From: Cliona cf. orientalis
Lineage: Eukaryota; Porifera; Demospongiae; Clionaida; Clionaidae
Direction of reading: 5' to 3'
Length of the DNA stretch: 64,000 nucleotides
Assembly (NCBI GenBank): GCA_963930775.1
Contig: OZ005695.1
Location: 6,076,001-6,140,000, forward strand
Shown: piece by piece, positions 36,701 through 53,200 of the stretch
How the letters are laid out: each line of letters begins with the position of its first letter
How positions within the stretch are numbered: position 1 is the stretch's first letter
Position numbers and translations under genes: made by a program
Notes under the pieces: generated by a model
Database searches by the model: none
What the model was told of the DNA's origin: nothing
What the model saw: the letters and a program-made list of their open reading frames with translations, nothing else

Positions 36701-39700
36701 TTGTCAGCAAGCTTGTGGATCTTATGTAAATGTTGAACTAGCAAGCCACACTCTCCAAGGCCTTTCCTGTGAACGGGTGAGCAGGGATGGTGGTACAAAA
36801 AGTATACACACAAGGATAGCACCTTCCCTGCTTATGGTCTCATTTGAAATGATTGTTTTTAGTTGAAATTATTTGCTCAAACCATTTTGTGACTATTTGG
36901 GAAACCTTCCGTACTGGACCAATGCGCAGTGAGCGTTTATAAAAACTTATAGACTCGCTTGGCCTTTAGGGTTCATTTTAGATAGCTCTGTGTAGTATAT
37001 GGATTCACCATACATGTACATTGTACGTGTAATGCCTTTAGACCGTCGTCTTTGTGGGCATGGCGCAAAGCGTACTAGCTCCTAAGCAAAGCATGCCTTG
37101 TGGGTGACCCAGTATAGTATTGATTTCATGCAGTTCACACAATGGATGAGCTAAAGTTGACTGGCAACTGTCTTCTTGGATCAAGACCTCTTCTCTCCTT
37201 TGATGCGGTATGTCTGGCTGATTGATTGTACTGCAACTGTGGTAATATGATGAGTCCACTCTAGTTAATCGCATCACAAGCTATATAGGTGCTTCGTTGG
37301 TTATAAAGTGATTTATTCTTATCACTGTGCAACCACCTGTCCACCCACTTACTGTATATTGGCAGATGATAGCACTGCTTAGACACTGAAGCCAAGGGAT
37401 CTACAGGATTTAGAATACTGAAGACACTAATATAAAATCCCGAAGGTGAAGCCTGAGGGTTTTATAAGTATCTTAAGTATTCTAAAGACTGTAGTTCCCA
37501 TTGACTGTGAAGTATCTAACTTATTTAGACTCTAGCATGGGGTTGCTAAGTAACATATGATGTAAGTTGTCCTAGGTATCAGAAACTGGATTTCTAAGTT
37601 GTAGGTGTTAAGTTGTAAGTTTTCGAAGTGACTTAGATACCAATGAAATGATAACCAGGATTTGTTATAACTAGAGTCTAACTGTTATTTATGTCACTCC
37701 TGTATTGTACTTCTATAGCAGGAGAGTTTTGTAAGTGCAGTTTTGCAAAGTTGCCTCCTAGCTATTCAGAGGAGAATAAATTTTGTCTGCAAGACCACAC
37801 TCACCATTAGTTCTAGCAATGCGCAAATGAATTCTTTATGTTCTTGCTTTTATGGCAGTCATTGTACATGTATCTGCAAACAATACAAATTTTTTTGTAT
37901 ATTTTTAGCTATGCCGTACAGCGAGTAATTTTCGGGGGGGGGGGGGGGGGGGGACTAATTTGGAAAATCAGAGTAAGCCCTAGGAATTAATTTCGTGATT
38001 TAGATTTCATGACAGCAACCCAGTCGAGGGGTCTGGTGCTTCGTAATCGATGTAATCGATACACGCGCTTAAACTTGCTTGTTAGTTTAAGCCTCATTTG
38101 CAGAGAGACTGGGACAAATAGCACGAGATAGAAGAACATTAGCATCAAAGACCAGTGCCTCCAAGCTATTCTTCTGTCTTTCAGTATAAATATCAGCATT
38201 TTTCAGTATTTTGCATACATTTTCAGTATTTTATAAAGATCTCCATATATGATGTGTGTACTGAATTCCCCATTTTTCAGTATTTTTGTCAGTATTTAAG
38301 GTCAGAATTCAGTTAAAATACTGACAAATCCGTATACTTGGAGGCACTAAAAGACTCTGTCAGCTGGATGACAGTAGCGATTGTTAACACTGAGAACAGT
38401 TGGCCACGCTGCCATGATTTTTTGGCCACGCCCATCATCTATCCACTTGCATACGTAGGCATTGGGTAATTTTCGTGACTCCCAAAATAATGGAAATTAG
38501 CACCCCACAAAAATTACCCGCCATACGGTATAACCCTTGTGTATCCAAGGTCCCAGGAAGCTCAGTTTTCACCACTTCTTGTCCCTATTGATGTTTTATC
38601 TATTAATTTTGGTATATCTAATGCAGGCATTTGGTGGCTTTCCACACTTGGAGGTTTTAAAGGAGCTATTTACACAGGTAAATAAGTACTTACTCTCTGG
38701 CTAGGCACCTACATGTAGATAACTCTGCATATATTTAAACGTGGCTTTGCTTGAGCAAATGCTGGAGTTGTTGCCAATAATTGGTTGTGAAGATGCATCT
38801 AAAATTTTATTTGAGTTCATCTTTTGATGAAAAGAATGTTGACACTCATCCCAATTGTAGGTCTTTAGTACACCATACTGTCATCCAAAGAGTAAACCCT
38901 TCATCGATCATGTTTTTCATTTTGGAATACTGGATGGTAGAGTATGGTTCAGAAATTACCAGGTATGTTTAGATGGCATGTAGATGCTTTTATTATTCTT
39001 TTCAACTGCTCCAGATGGTTAATGATGGCTCTTCACTAACCGAAATAGGTAAATTTGCTATATATGTAGCCAATTAATGATTATGGATGTCACTGGGTTT
39101 AGAATGCTAGTAAAGAGATGAAATATTCATTATGATTGACATGCTGACAGCTAGCCTGTAGTAAACTGCTTGACAGGGTATAATATCATTTTAATTCAGG
39201 ACCACGATTTGTGCTCAATCTGATCAAAGTATTTGAAGGTAGCTTTGGTGGTGCCACACTATACGAAAACCCCAACTACATTACTCCAAATGCAGTAAGT
39301 GAATCTTTTATTTTACTCAGGATAGCAGTCTTTAAGTTAGTGTATGTAGGTGGCACGAATATGAGTAGTACTGTTGAATGATGTCCCACTAAAGCCATAC
39401 CTATTCAATATGTTGTTGCTCGGACCCGACCGACCCTATCCTTTTCATATTGCAAAAAAAAAAGGCGTGTCCACACGTTGCGCATGCCGTGCGCTTGGCT
39501 GGCCAGCCCATCTAATTAAATTAAGCTAACCTCGTGTGCGCGCTCTTTTCAGCTCTGTGATAGCTGTTCTGGATCGACAACGAGGTAGAGCGAGATCAAG
39601 CTGAGCGCAAATGGCAACTGCTTCATGTGCTTGGCTATCAGTCTTGGTAAAGCGCGGTGACAATATCATGAATATATTTAAGTAATTAATTTTTTTCCCC

Positions 39701-40863
39701 GACTGACCGACCCTTGTTTGCATTGATCAATGTCCGAGCAACAACATATCAAATAGGTATGGCCTAAATTGTCATGAAATATAATCTAGTAGTGTGTATG
39801 TGGAAATTTTCACCAAGAGAAAATTTTGCCAGTTTCACTATCTGATCTTATTGGTGAAATTTTTATCACGCTAATTTTCGTCCTATGGATATGGCGACCT
39901 TTACTGCATTGGGTCATTCCACCAAAATTAATGTTTCTGCAATACAAAGATAGCTGGGCTTGGCAAAATGTTTGTCCAGTGAAAATTTCCATACATACAG
40001 TATATTAATGTGAAGGTGAATATAATAATGTACAGTTAATTAAGATTATATACATACAGTATATCAATGTGAAGGTGAATATAATAATATACAGTTAATT
40101 AAGATTACTGGATAGTGTTTGATATGCAATTCATAATGATTGCACACTGAGCAGCTGCCACGTACCTCCGTTTATAGCTGCTATCCAGGACTTCGACTGA
40201 CAGCTTGCCATCTGACTTTTAGAAAAGGTGCTATACCTGGCTCTGCGCCAGTTATCTGACTATCGTGATAACAGCAAAGTATGGTCTTCAATAATTAATG
40301 CAAACACTTGAGCTTCACTTGAGGTAGAAATGGTCAACATTTGTTTGTGTTTACATTAGGGGACTCCGCTGGCAAGTTTTACATTTCATTTGTAACGTGA
40401 AGAGTATACTTGGTCCTAAATTAGCTATTGTTTCATTCAGAATATAGAATATCATTATGTATACAGCAGAAATTTACCGTACTAATCTGTATGTTCAGAC
40501 CGACAGTGGCTTGGTTTTGTGGTACATAGTAGAGATATCAGGAGAGGTACTTTCCTGTGCATAGTGTACAGAGCAGCACACAAACTGGAAAGTAAAGCTC
40601 TCATTATTTATGTGAACTTAGATGTTGGGTGGGATACTATTGTAGCCTTGACACAAACTTGATGATGTACTCAATTTCGTTTGTGTGTACTGAATGTACA
40701 CGTGTATCAATCACAGCACCGGCATCTTATGAGGCTGTCAGTGGCTCACAAGTACAAGAAGCGAGTGGATGCAAGACGCTTGCTCGCCAAGAGGAGGCAG
40801 GAACAGGAAGCTCTAATGACCTCTGACCCTCTAGAAGATATGTTCAAAACATCTCAAACGTAA
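27711..40863 (+). CDS. BRIX1: BRIX1, 60S ribosome biogenesis factor
   Basis: Twelve coding exons, 314 residues: 27711-27872, 29632-29693, 35277-35329, 35846-35889, 35943-36013, 36078-36127, 37134-37207, 38627-38677, 38861-38962, 39015-39048, 39200-39294, 40717-40863. Phases agree throughout. A basic N-terminal exon (GRKRKRSEL) precedes the Brix domain: KNKQRVLVF, RHLMTDVRMLLPHSRAD, MKNCTKCIFFE, NVPHGPSAKFLVEN, LTGNCLLGSRPLLSFD, HPKSKPFIDHVFHF, VWFRNYQ, GPRFVLNLIKVFEGSFGG. The order and length match human BRX1 (353 residues), with a shorter C-terminal tail. Brix proteins act in the nucleolus in pre-60S assembly (Brx1 pairs with Ebp2 in yeast). Intron 2 (5.6 kb) contains a hAT relic and nested elements. 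An AATAAA overlaps the stop codon. Confidence 0.96.
28190..28500. repeat. Probable repeat fragment in BRIX1 intron 1
   Basis: The A-rich segment beginning gatcgaagcttttcgtcacatg resembles terminal pieces of retroelements in wording only. A minus-strand frame (YLCLDCKERGL) matches no family I can name. Low certainty. Confidence 0.25.
29053..29585. mobile_element. 533-bp MITE with TACCGTAAAGTCTGGTTAATAAGCGC ends
   Basis: Left end taccgtaaagtctggttaat; right end attaaccagactttacggta. Inside are repeats of (at)gcgctta(tt) around aagcgcatgcgctta. It lies in BRIX1 intron 1, immediately upstream of exon 2 (29632). The internal open frame (29110-29373) is of unknown meaning. Confidence 0.9.
29986..29998. 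repeat. C-rich tract
   Basis: Uninterrupted run of about 13 C in BRIX1 intron 2. Confidence 0.7.
30889..31110. repeat. Dispersed repeat beginning ACCCTCAGTGCATG, copy 1
   Basis: accctcagtgcatgtgcgag then gttacggtagtcattctgtg. The same wording occurs at 42376-42600 and in weaker form at 41920-41975. It lies in BRIX1 intron 2; the frame in it is a by-product. Confidence 0.65.
32390..33420 (-). pseudogene. Decayed hAT-superfamily transposase (C-terminal half)
   Basis: Minus-strand translation in three frames gives an ordered hAT/ZNF862-like protein: LKQAKDVRWLSHKSAISS, then EREGSERGEPAAVGL, VKTYYFVACC, VLPHINRLSLLFQREDIDLS, VQKKYVDNVIAQLRQRFP, YPQLRKLAAIALIQPVSTAE, RAFST, ALRNRLITANLDHLMRISIN and GPIIQNFDF. 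The last blocks are the hAT C-terminal dimerisation region. At least three frame breaks separate them. One sits in a ctctctctctctcgag (GA-repeat) tract near 33202-33215; another falls between FST and KKWVKT near 32522. The N-terminal half and terminal repeats were not found. It lies in BRIX1 intron 2 on the opposite strand. Confidence 0.85.
33407..35119. mobile_element. TACCGTATTTCTTCT-type element split by the 33480-34816 insertion
   Basis: The left part (33420-33479, ...ttctatttccatttatgg) and right part (34817-35119, gatctttgccgaaag ... attttcaatcattcgataaag ... agaagtatggta) together match the family at 53383-53725 and 14502-14716. Another insertion of unknown kind appears in 34870-35060. 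Confidence 0.7.
33480..34816. mobile_element. 1.3-kb element with TACCGTAGTGTCCCGGG ends, inserted into another element
   Basis: Left end taccgtagtgtcccgggtaa; right end aggcaagcacccatg in inverted form, closing with gacactatggta. The host sequence resumes immediately: tttatggcg before it and tacacatgatgatctttgcc after it are contiguous in related copies (14600-14640, 53610-53630). The interior (33560-34740) is the repeat also found inverted at 1195-1800. Frames inside (33533-33871, 34002-34352) do not resemble a transposase, so it looks non-autonomous. Confidence 0.85.
35375..35795. mobile_element. 421-bp MITE filling BRIX1 intron 3
   Basis: Left end taccatatagctccaaattt; right end aaatttggagctgtacggta. 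Internal inverted words include tttcgtgaattt / aatttcacgaaa. It takes up most of the 516-bp intron between exons 35277-35329 and 35846-35889. Confidence 0.85.
37912..38530. mobile_element. MITE with GCCGTA(C/T)(A/G)GCG(A/G)GTAATTTTCG ends
   Basis: Left end tgccgtacagcgagtaattttcg; right end aaattacccgccatacggta. A 20-G run (37934-37953) interrupts the left arm. It lies in BRIX1 intron 7. A related copy is at 53748-54211. Confidence 0.75.
39391..39765. mobile_element. 375-bp element with 34-bp inverted ends
   Basis: Left end aaagccatacctattcaata followed by tgttgttgctcgga; the right end is the mirror image, tccgagcaacaaca then tatcaaataggtatggcc. It lies in BRIX1 intron 11. No open frame of note. 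Confidence 0.8.
39794..40000. mobile_element. Short inverted-repeat element with GTGGAAATTTTCAC ends
   Basis: tgtggaaattttcaccaaga at the left and gtgaaaatttccatacat at the right. A sequence with similar gaaaatttcac wording lies at 3222-3395 in AAR2 intron 2. Confidence 0.55.
39991..40108. repeat. Two tandem copies of a 59-bp unit
   Basis: Unit starts atacatacagtatattaatg and ends taagattat. The two copies differ at only a few positions. The first unit overlaps the right end of the preceding element. Confidence 0.85.
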
Positions 40864-40867
40864 TAAA
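40862..40867 (+). terminator. Polyadenylation signal AATAAA of BRIX1
   Basis: AATAAA overlaps the TAA stop codon (40861-40863), implying a very short 3' UTR that would end before or inside the convergent reductase gene's 3' UTR. Confidence 0.55.
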
Positions 40868-40969
40868 ATTAATATTTAAATAATCATCTTGTGGTAATCA
40901 GCAAACTTATATAATTATAATCATTATATCAACTTCTTCAAAATGGAATCTAGAAGTGTGTATCCACTT

Positions 40970-46813
<5,844 letters not shown>

Positions 46814-46886
46814 GGCAAACTCTTGACGACCCTTACCGCAATAGACAGGATTTGGCCCATATGACAAATAATATGCAAACTTTTAA

Positions 46887-47887
46887 GGTACCATTAAATT
46901 GCGTGGGCGTGAGGTGGGGATATGACACCTAAACCACATCAAAGTCATTAGTGAGGTGCATGTTGTGTAACCACGCCCTTTTAATTGCACAGGTCTCAGG
47001 GGTGTGGCTGCTAGAGCCGGAAGTGTTCATTTAATATCCTCCATGGACCGGAAGCCGAGCCGGAAGGGAGGGGCCAGGCCACGCCCAAAACAGCCCCACC
47101 CTGTTCCCCAAGGACCACCATTCTTAATCAAGTGCCTACTAACCACCGGATGTCCACCGGAAGCCCACAATCAATCCCAATTAAAACACACAGCTTCCTC
47201 AAGGCCAAAACACACACAAACACTTGGAGGCCGTTCTGCCACACCGCCCACGCAAGAGCTCACCTCATTTCCTGTGTGGGCGGAGTAACAACACGTCATC
47301 GCAACCACATCCGCTTCAAACCATCGTCAGCTTCCGTCCAGCCGTACGGGCCCCTCGATCGCACCGCCGTACAGTGCCTCATTAACAGACATGGCCTCAC
47401 CTTTGACCTCCTGCCACGCCCCCAAAGCCTCCTCGCGGGGTTCAAAGGTCACCACCGCTTCCGGGACACGCCCACCTATCGCCGAGGCCAAGTCCCAGGT
47501 GCCGATGTCCAAGCACTGGCCCGTGAAGCCACGCCCAATCGGAAGCAATAAAACCTGCATTAACGCACACGCACACACTCCACACAGTGCCAGGAACACG
47601 CCCACATGCTTAATTAGGCCTAATAAGCTTTTTTTTTTTTTAAGTCGTTGCGGTTAATAGTTAAGAAAGAATGCTTTGATCTTGCTTTGATGTGGGCAAT
47701 TACCGGCCTTTTCTTCAGGGGCCACTTCCGGTCGCTAATTACACGCGCATAATCATCCCTGGCCGATTCTGGACACGCCCATCTTCGACCAAAAGCACTC
47801 GTATGGCCTCTTCGGCCACGCCCCTTCACGATTCGCTAATTGAATTAGCCATTCCTGACGCTCACGCCCACGCAATTAAATGGTACC
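46887..47887. mobile_element. 1001-bp TTAA-flanked element with 27-bp inverted ends and GC-rich interior
   Basis: TTAA occurs immediately outside both ends (46883-46886, 47888-47891). The left end starts ggtaccattaaattgcgtgg and the right end is its mirror image (one mismatch in 27). TTAA duplication is typical of piggyBac-type insertion. The interior is strikingly GC-rich compared with its surroundings. It holds about ten cacgccc words, all on the plus strand, and several ccggaag/cttccgg words. Overlapping frames (plus 47004-47288, 47132-47551, 47391-47657) match no transposase I know. It lies between the two reductase paralogues. Confidence 0.85.
47132..47551 (+). other. Open frame inside the TTAA element, coding status doubtful
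   Basis: 139 codons, Arg/Pro/His-rich, with some protein-like stretches (LDRTAVQCLINRHGL, LLPRPQSLLAGFKG). No family was recognised. High GC makes long open frames likely by chance in several frames here, so this is recorded only as a possibility. Confidence 0.15.
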
Positions 47888-47960
47888 TTAATAATAAAAC
47901 GGAATTACTATAGTAATAGGATCCGAAACAGTAATATAATTATTATTAATATGCATGAAG

Positions 47961-50116
47961 TCAGCATGCTAGAAGTCCTCCATCAATGGGTAGTGTGGCA
48001 CAATTGATCATTTCACTCTGGTCACTCAGAAGAAACAGGATGGGATAGACAATGTCTTTCACTTCTGTAGAACCAAAGAATAGTTACATGTATATAGCCG
48101 AGTGCCCTCTTATGATATTACTTTCAACTGCTGTGCATTAATTTTATTGAGTCTGAGCAGCCATAGTCAAACAACAGTACCGTATAGCAGGAAACTTCAA
48201 GAGAAATAAACCTTCCATCCATGAAAGTTTTTTTGAAACTTTAGAGAACACAAATGATTGTTTCAAGCAATCCATGAAAGTAGCTAGGTGGGAAGCCAAA
48301 AATTTTGACTCGATAAAATTTATCGTGCCCCACTATCTTTATTATTTCACTACTATGGTCTATAAATATAAAATCATTACTCAAAAACTTCACGGATAAA
48401 AACCTTGCCAATGAGAGCAAGTGGCAAAAATCTTCACCTAGCAGCACAAATTCAGGCTACACCATATACTCCATTGTAAATGCTCCTCCGCCACCTCATT
48501 TCACCATGTCATGCTTATTTAGGAGTGTATTATGGTGTGTAAATCTCACCTGCAAACTGCTTCATGGGTATCCTTTCAAGCATTGGTCCAGATTTCTTTG
48601 GATCAGACAATATTACCTTTCCCATATCTGTCATTACCACAGTTGGGTTCACAGCATTCACACGAATCTGAGTAATAGACATACACTATCACGGATATTA
48701 AGTGTACGGATATTAAGGGTATAACAATAGGGAGATCGCAATTATTATGATAAGGATTGCTAAGTTCTTCTAACCCTGTCACCTTGTGAGGTCCCAGCTC
48801 TAGTCCCATGACCTTAGTGAGCATGTCCAGACCTCCTTTAGAAGCACCTGAGAAAGAGACGGGAAACAATTAGAAATATATACAAGGCCTTTGTACTCAC
48901 AGTAGACGGCATGCTCTTTCAGTGCACACTGTGAGGCTTGGCTGGATACATTGACTATTGCTCCTCCTTCTCCTCGCTCCACCATACCCTTGGCAACATA
49001 CTGCAGTCACACAAAATCAGGTATTACAGACACTTTGTTAGAGATAATGCTAATAGCTTGCCTGAGAAAGGAATAGTACTGCCTTTAAATTGACGTCCAT
49101 TATTCTAAAGGCATTCATACAACAGATTCCTCATTCATCAATACACATACCGGTAATATAATCACCACTATCATGAATATAGACACCTCCTGGACTTACT
49201 TGTCGTATGCTTCTGGAGTGACTTCAAGAATATGCTGCAGTTGAGTAACACCAGCATTGTTGACTAGAAGGTGGATAGGGGCCAATGACTCCACTGCCTT
49301 CCTCACAGCATCCAAATCAGCCACATTGATACACTCTATGATCACACCAGGAACCTGCATAGTTTAGGTTGTGTTGATCTAACTGCTTCCTATGTAGTCC
49401 AGTATCCAAGCCCAGCTAATCTTTAGTAGACCTTGGAAGTACTCCAAGGCTACCTTACATGCAATGAATACTGTTATTATTTGTTCTCCACCAAAAGAGT
49501 ACCAGTATGTGAAATCTGGCTGCCTGCATAATTACAGTGCTTGATATATTCTGAATTCCTGCTGTTTAATAGCCTTTCAGCTCCCAGGAACCCTACTGGT
49601 ATCCCCTCTGTATGGCACTGTGGTAAATTGAAGGTCACCACTGGAGTTGGTGGGAGGGGCTGGTATGCCTGCCACACCTCACAAAGAACAAGGATCCTGG
49701 GAAAATGTGTCCATTTCTGCAGTTTAAATGTTGCACGGTCCAGTTCAACTGTTGTGGAGTGATCCAAGGGGACCAATTAATGAGGTGTGCTATGATTCTG
49801 CTAAGGCAATATTACGATACAGTCTATAGTGTGGAGATCTAGTCTAAGCCAACATTAAATTTATGATCTTCTTGCTGAATCAGTAACTGACCTCTTCCTT
49901 TAGTGACTCGAGGTCAGATTGTGTCCTACTGAAAGCAATGACCTCAGCTCCACATTGAGCCAAGGCCTTCACTACGGCACGCCCTATGCCTGCATTAGCA
50001 AACAACGTTATAATTTACCAAAAATTATCACTGGTTGAGTTTAAATGCTCAGCGCGATGGATACCTTTCCCTGCTCCGGTAACAAGGGCTCTCTTTCCAC
50101 CAAAATCGTAGCTCAT
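47961..50116 (-). CDS. DCXR-type short-chain reductase, copy A
   Basis: Eight coding exons, 244 residues: 50065-50116, 49892-49989, 49200-49354, 49062-49104, 48901-49000, 48783-48847, 48550-48667, 47961-48064. It starts [20 protein letters not shown]. It keeps NNAG (82-85), Asn107, Ser136, Tyr149 and Lys153 (KEHAVYCASKGG), and ends [10 protein letters not shown]. The predicted fold and active site are those of DCXR, an NADPH-dependent cytosolic tetramer. Every exon is the same length as in copy B. Intron 4 starts with GC instead of GT (ctcag then gcaagc), where copy B has a normal GT. It is divergent from the HAUS2-like gene, 182 bp away. Confidence 0.93.
49060..49061 (-). other. Non-canonical GC donor site, reductase copy A intron 4
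   Basis: The exon ends ...ctttctcag and the intron starts gcaagc. The homologous junction in copy B is ctttcacag followed by gtaaaa. GC-AG introns are a known minor class, and the surrounding bases fit the strong consensus such introns need. Confidence 0.75.
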
Positions 50117-50298
50117 TTTCCAGTAGAAATAATTTAATATTGCGCGGAGCTGGAGACTGGCGGATCGTAGTCTCGCGCAGCCAGACTCTTAGTATAGTCT
50201 GGCCGCGCGAGACTATATAGGCGGATCGCGGTGACGACCCTTTCCTGAACCTCTTGTTTTGGCGGCAAACAGGAGAAACTCGATGAGTAAATGTCTCG
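50117..50298. promoter_or_regulatory. Divergent promoter region between reductase copy A and HAUS2-like gene
   Basis: 182 bp between opposed start codons. It contains gcgcggagctgg, loosely like the gggcggagctagc word of the other two divergent intervals, and a 48-bp hairpin element (50168-50215). Confidence 0.45.
50168..50215. mobile_element. 48-bp hairpin, minimal TAGTCTCG-family element
   Basis: tagtctcgcgcagccagact, a short loop, then agtctggccgcgcgagacta. It is the two family termini almost back to back, inside a promoter interval. Confidence 0.8.
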
Positions 50299-53200
50299 AT
50301 GAATCCTTGGTCGACTCAGGACAGCTTGCTTGGGATGAGGCTTGGTGATCCACAGAGTGGGTTGGCCCTGGCTAGGAGGCATGGTCTGCTAGGTATCACA
50401 CAAGTAAGTCGGGCAGGTGGCCTTCCTAGCCTCGTAGTCAGGCCTGCTACGAGGCTAGTGGCCTTCCATGCCCTGTCGGTCCACAACTTGACAGCCACTT
50501 CACTGATAATTTTACAATTTTTACCATCATAGGATATTGATGAGGAAGCTGAACTCAGGTTATCAAAATGCACTTCAGTGAGGATGATTAAAGCACTAAA
50601 GGAGATTTCACAACTAAGCAGTGAATTACACGAGGTCTGTTATACAGCACCATATGTGAAGTTGGAAATTAGTAGTCATCCGATGCAGTACTGACACTCA
50701 CAACTAGTCTCGTGAGCCAGACCCTCACACTCCACGGTGTTTGCTTTTTCCAGGATAAATGCGCAGAGGGAGGGTCTGGCCCACTGCCCATTTAGATCAT
50801 GTTAGATCCAAGATGTCAACTGGTGTGCATTTGCCTAGTCTCGTGCCCAGCCCCCTTCATGCACGCGCGAGAAAGGGTCTGGTCAAAAGGGTTGCACTAA
50901 CGCGTCCGGCTGGAATGCAATAATTGGCAATTATGGTGTGCGTAAAACAGAAACTAACCTCCACTTCCGCGATCCATGCCGTACCATATAGACGGAGCGC
51001 ACGCGCATGCGTACGGACCACGCATAATTTATACATTCCACTAATGTCATGTGACCATGGTTCTGCAACCTGATTGGGCCGCAATATACGTACCTCGAGG
51101 ACAAGGAAGTGCGATCCTTTTGACCAGACCCTTTCTCGCGCGTGCATGAAGGGGGCTGGGCACGAGACTAGCACTTGCCTGGGACGCTATGGTAGTTATA
51201 GCATGGGCCAGGAATTAATAACCGATGATCATGTTATGATATATTGCCATAAAGGGTGATGGGCATACTCTAGTGTATGCCTACAAATACTATATCTAGA
51301 GCTTAAATCCATTTAAGTAGCTCATCTGCTTCGTCATCTTCGAAATATGCAGGCTCTAGACATAGGCACAGAGCACGCACGTCTCAACACCATACGCGAC
51401 CCCTCCCATATGGGTGTGGCTATCATTCATGCAACTCATTCTATGGAAAACCCATGATATTCAGAGCATAAGACGTATATACCCTGGATAAAAGCAGCAA
51501 GAATATAATGTGTGCTGTAACTGTGACTTACATGTATACTCCAGCAAATCCTGTAATTACATAAACCCAGATCCTATTAGTGGAGGCTTGCAAGACAGAT
51601 TGTTACTGTATAGGTGTGTGGAGTATGATACACATAATTACTGTTTCATCACAGTTATTTCTTTATTTTAGCTTGAATTAGAAATCCATAGACAACTTCT
51701 TGATAAAGACATGGCTGATTTTATTCACATTGATGTACTTGGTAAGTCTAAACAGTACAGTAGGCAAGAAATAGCTAATTCTGTATGTGGTTGATGTTTC
51801 AAGCATAATATACCATATTTATTTGAATAGAAGCCGCACCCCGGTTAGTAGCCGCCCTCGAATAGCAGCCGTACATAGAGCTCTGCGAAAGGAATAGTAT
51901 AGCCGCATGCATGCACAAGCACAATTAAGTAGGTGTGGCCATGATCTCAAGCAATGAACGGTCATTAGTTCGAGAAACATGGCAGAAAATGTCCTTGGCT
52001 TGGTTCTGCTGCTTATTTCTTGATCATGTACATTGTAGAAAATCAATCCTGAAAAAGGTGTCTATCGTGTCAATATCACCAACAGGTATCGTTCAAAATT
52101 AAAACTCACCCTCGATTAGTAGCCGCACTCCAGCAAGGCTGAAATTAATAGTACTAAGTAGCCGTGGCTAGTATTCAAATAAATACGGTATTCCTAAATC
52201 ACTGATACAGCTATAATTTGATTTGCAGTCTATAAGCTACGTGTATGAGCTATTCCACTCTGCTTCATAATTTTTTATGCTATGTGTACTGTTGGATGGA
52301 GTGAGAATGTCGATCAAAAAGCAACTAAAAAAATTGGTCGTGTTGCCCCATACATAACACTATACAAAATGTAAGTCACTATCTACACGTAAAAGCCTGG
52401 TAGACAGTTTTAAAAGTGAAAGCAAGTTGAAATTCATGATAATAAGTATCCAGCACCATACCCTGTCCGTCCACCCTTCACACTTCTTGCAAATCGAGAA
52501 AACTCATTCCTCAGAATGGCAACATCATTTTTCAATTGCAGTCGGTTGTAGATCTACACGATTCATCTCTGTTTCAGCTTCAAATTTTGCCATAGTTCAC
52601 GCACGCAAAAATTTAGCTACCAACTACACTCGCAAATGAAATTCTTTTGAACGCATGACAGCATAAGTGCATACCAAGGTCATGTGATTATGGCGTAAAT
52701 GTGCATTAAGTCCAATCTCCTCTGGGCGTTTACTAGTGGAATCAGGATCTGGAGGCATACTCTGGTCTCTAGATGCTTTATTATCTCACATGACTATGAA
52801 AAATATGCACTGTACTTGAGCATTAATGAGGAGGAGAGGTAACCTAGAGTAGCAAGTGGCATGGTAAGAATAAGTGTGGAGGTTGAGGTATCTTTATTGG
52901 GCCCTAGCCTGATATATAGCTATACACCATGGCTGTTTGTAGGTATTGGTATATGGCTAACTGTGTGGAATTTTGGGTAGACTAGTGTCTCTCTTGTGAT
53001 TTCTGTAGAATCTCGTTTAAGAAGAGTGGATACTTTATTGAATCACTTAACAGAAGTTGTTAGTGAAAAGGACAAGATTGTCGGCAGACTTCAGAGCAGA
53101 GAAGCTGAAAACTCACTCAAGATTGAAGCACCTTTTCAGAAGTATGCCTTTAGTGTGAACTTATTCACCACCTAATCCTTAACAGTACATAGAACAGGCA

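Noticed and set aside
40016-40108. Tandem 59-bp unit as a start of a satellite array
   Set aside because: Only two copies, so a local duplication is the simpler reading.
47327-47829. Minus-strand frames in the TTAA element
   Set aside because: High GC gives open frames on both strands; no family similarity was seen.
50283-50352. ATG at 50283 as start of the HAUS2-like gene
   Set aside because: It ends in a stop after 21 codons and cannot join exon 2 in frame, whereas the ATG at 50299 gives an N-P-W start, a consensus donor and correct phase.
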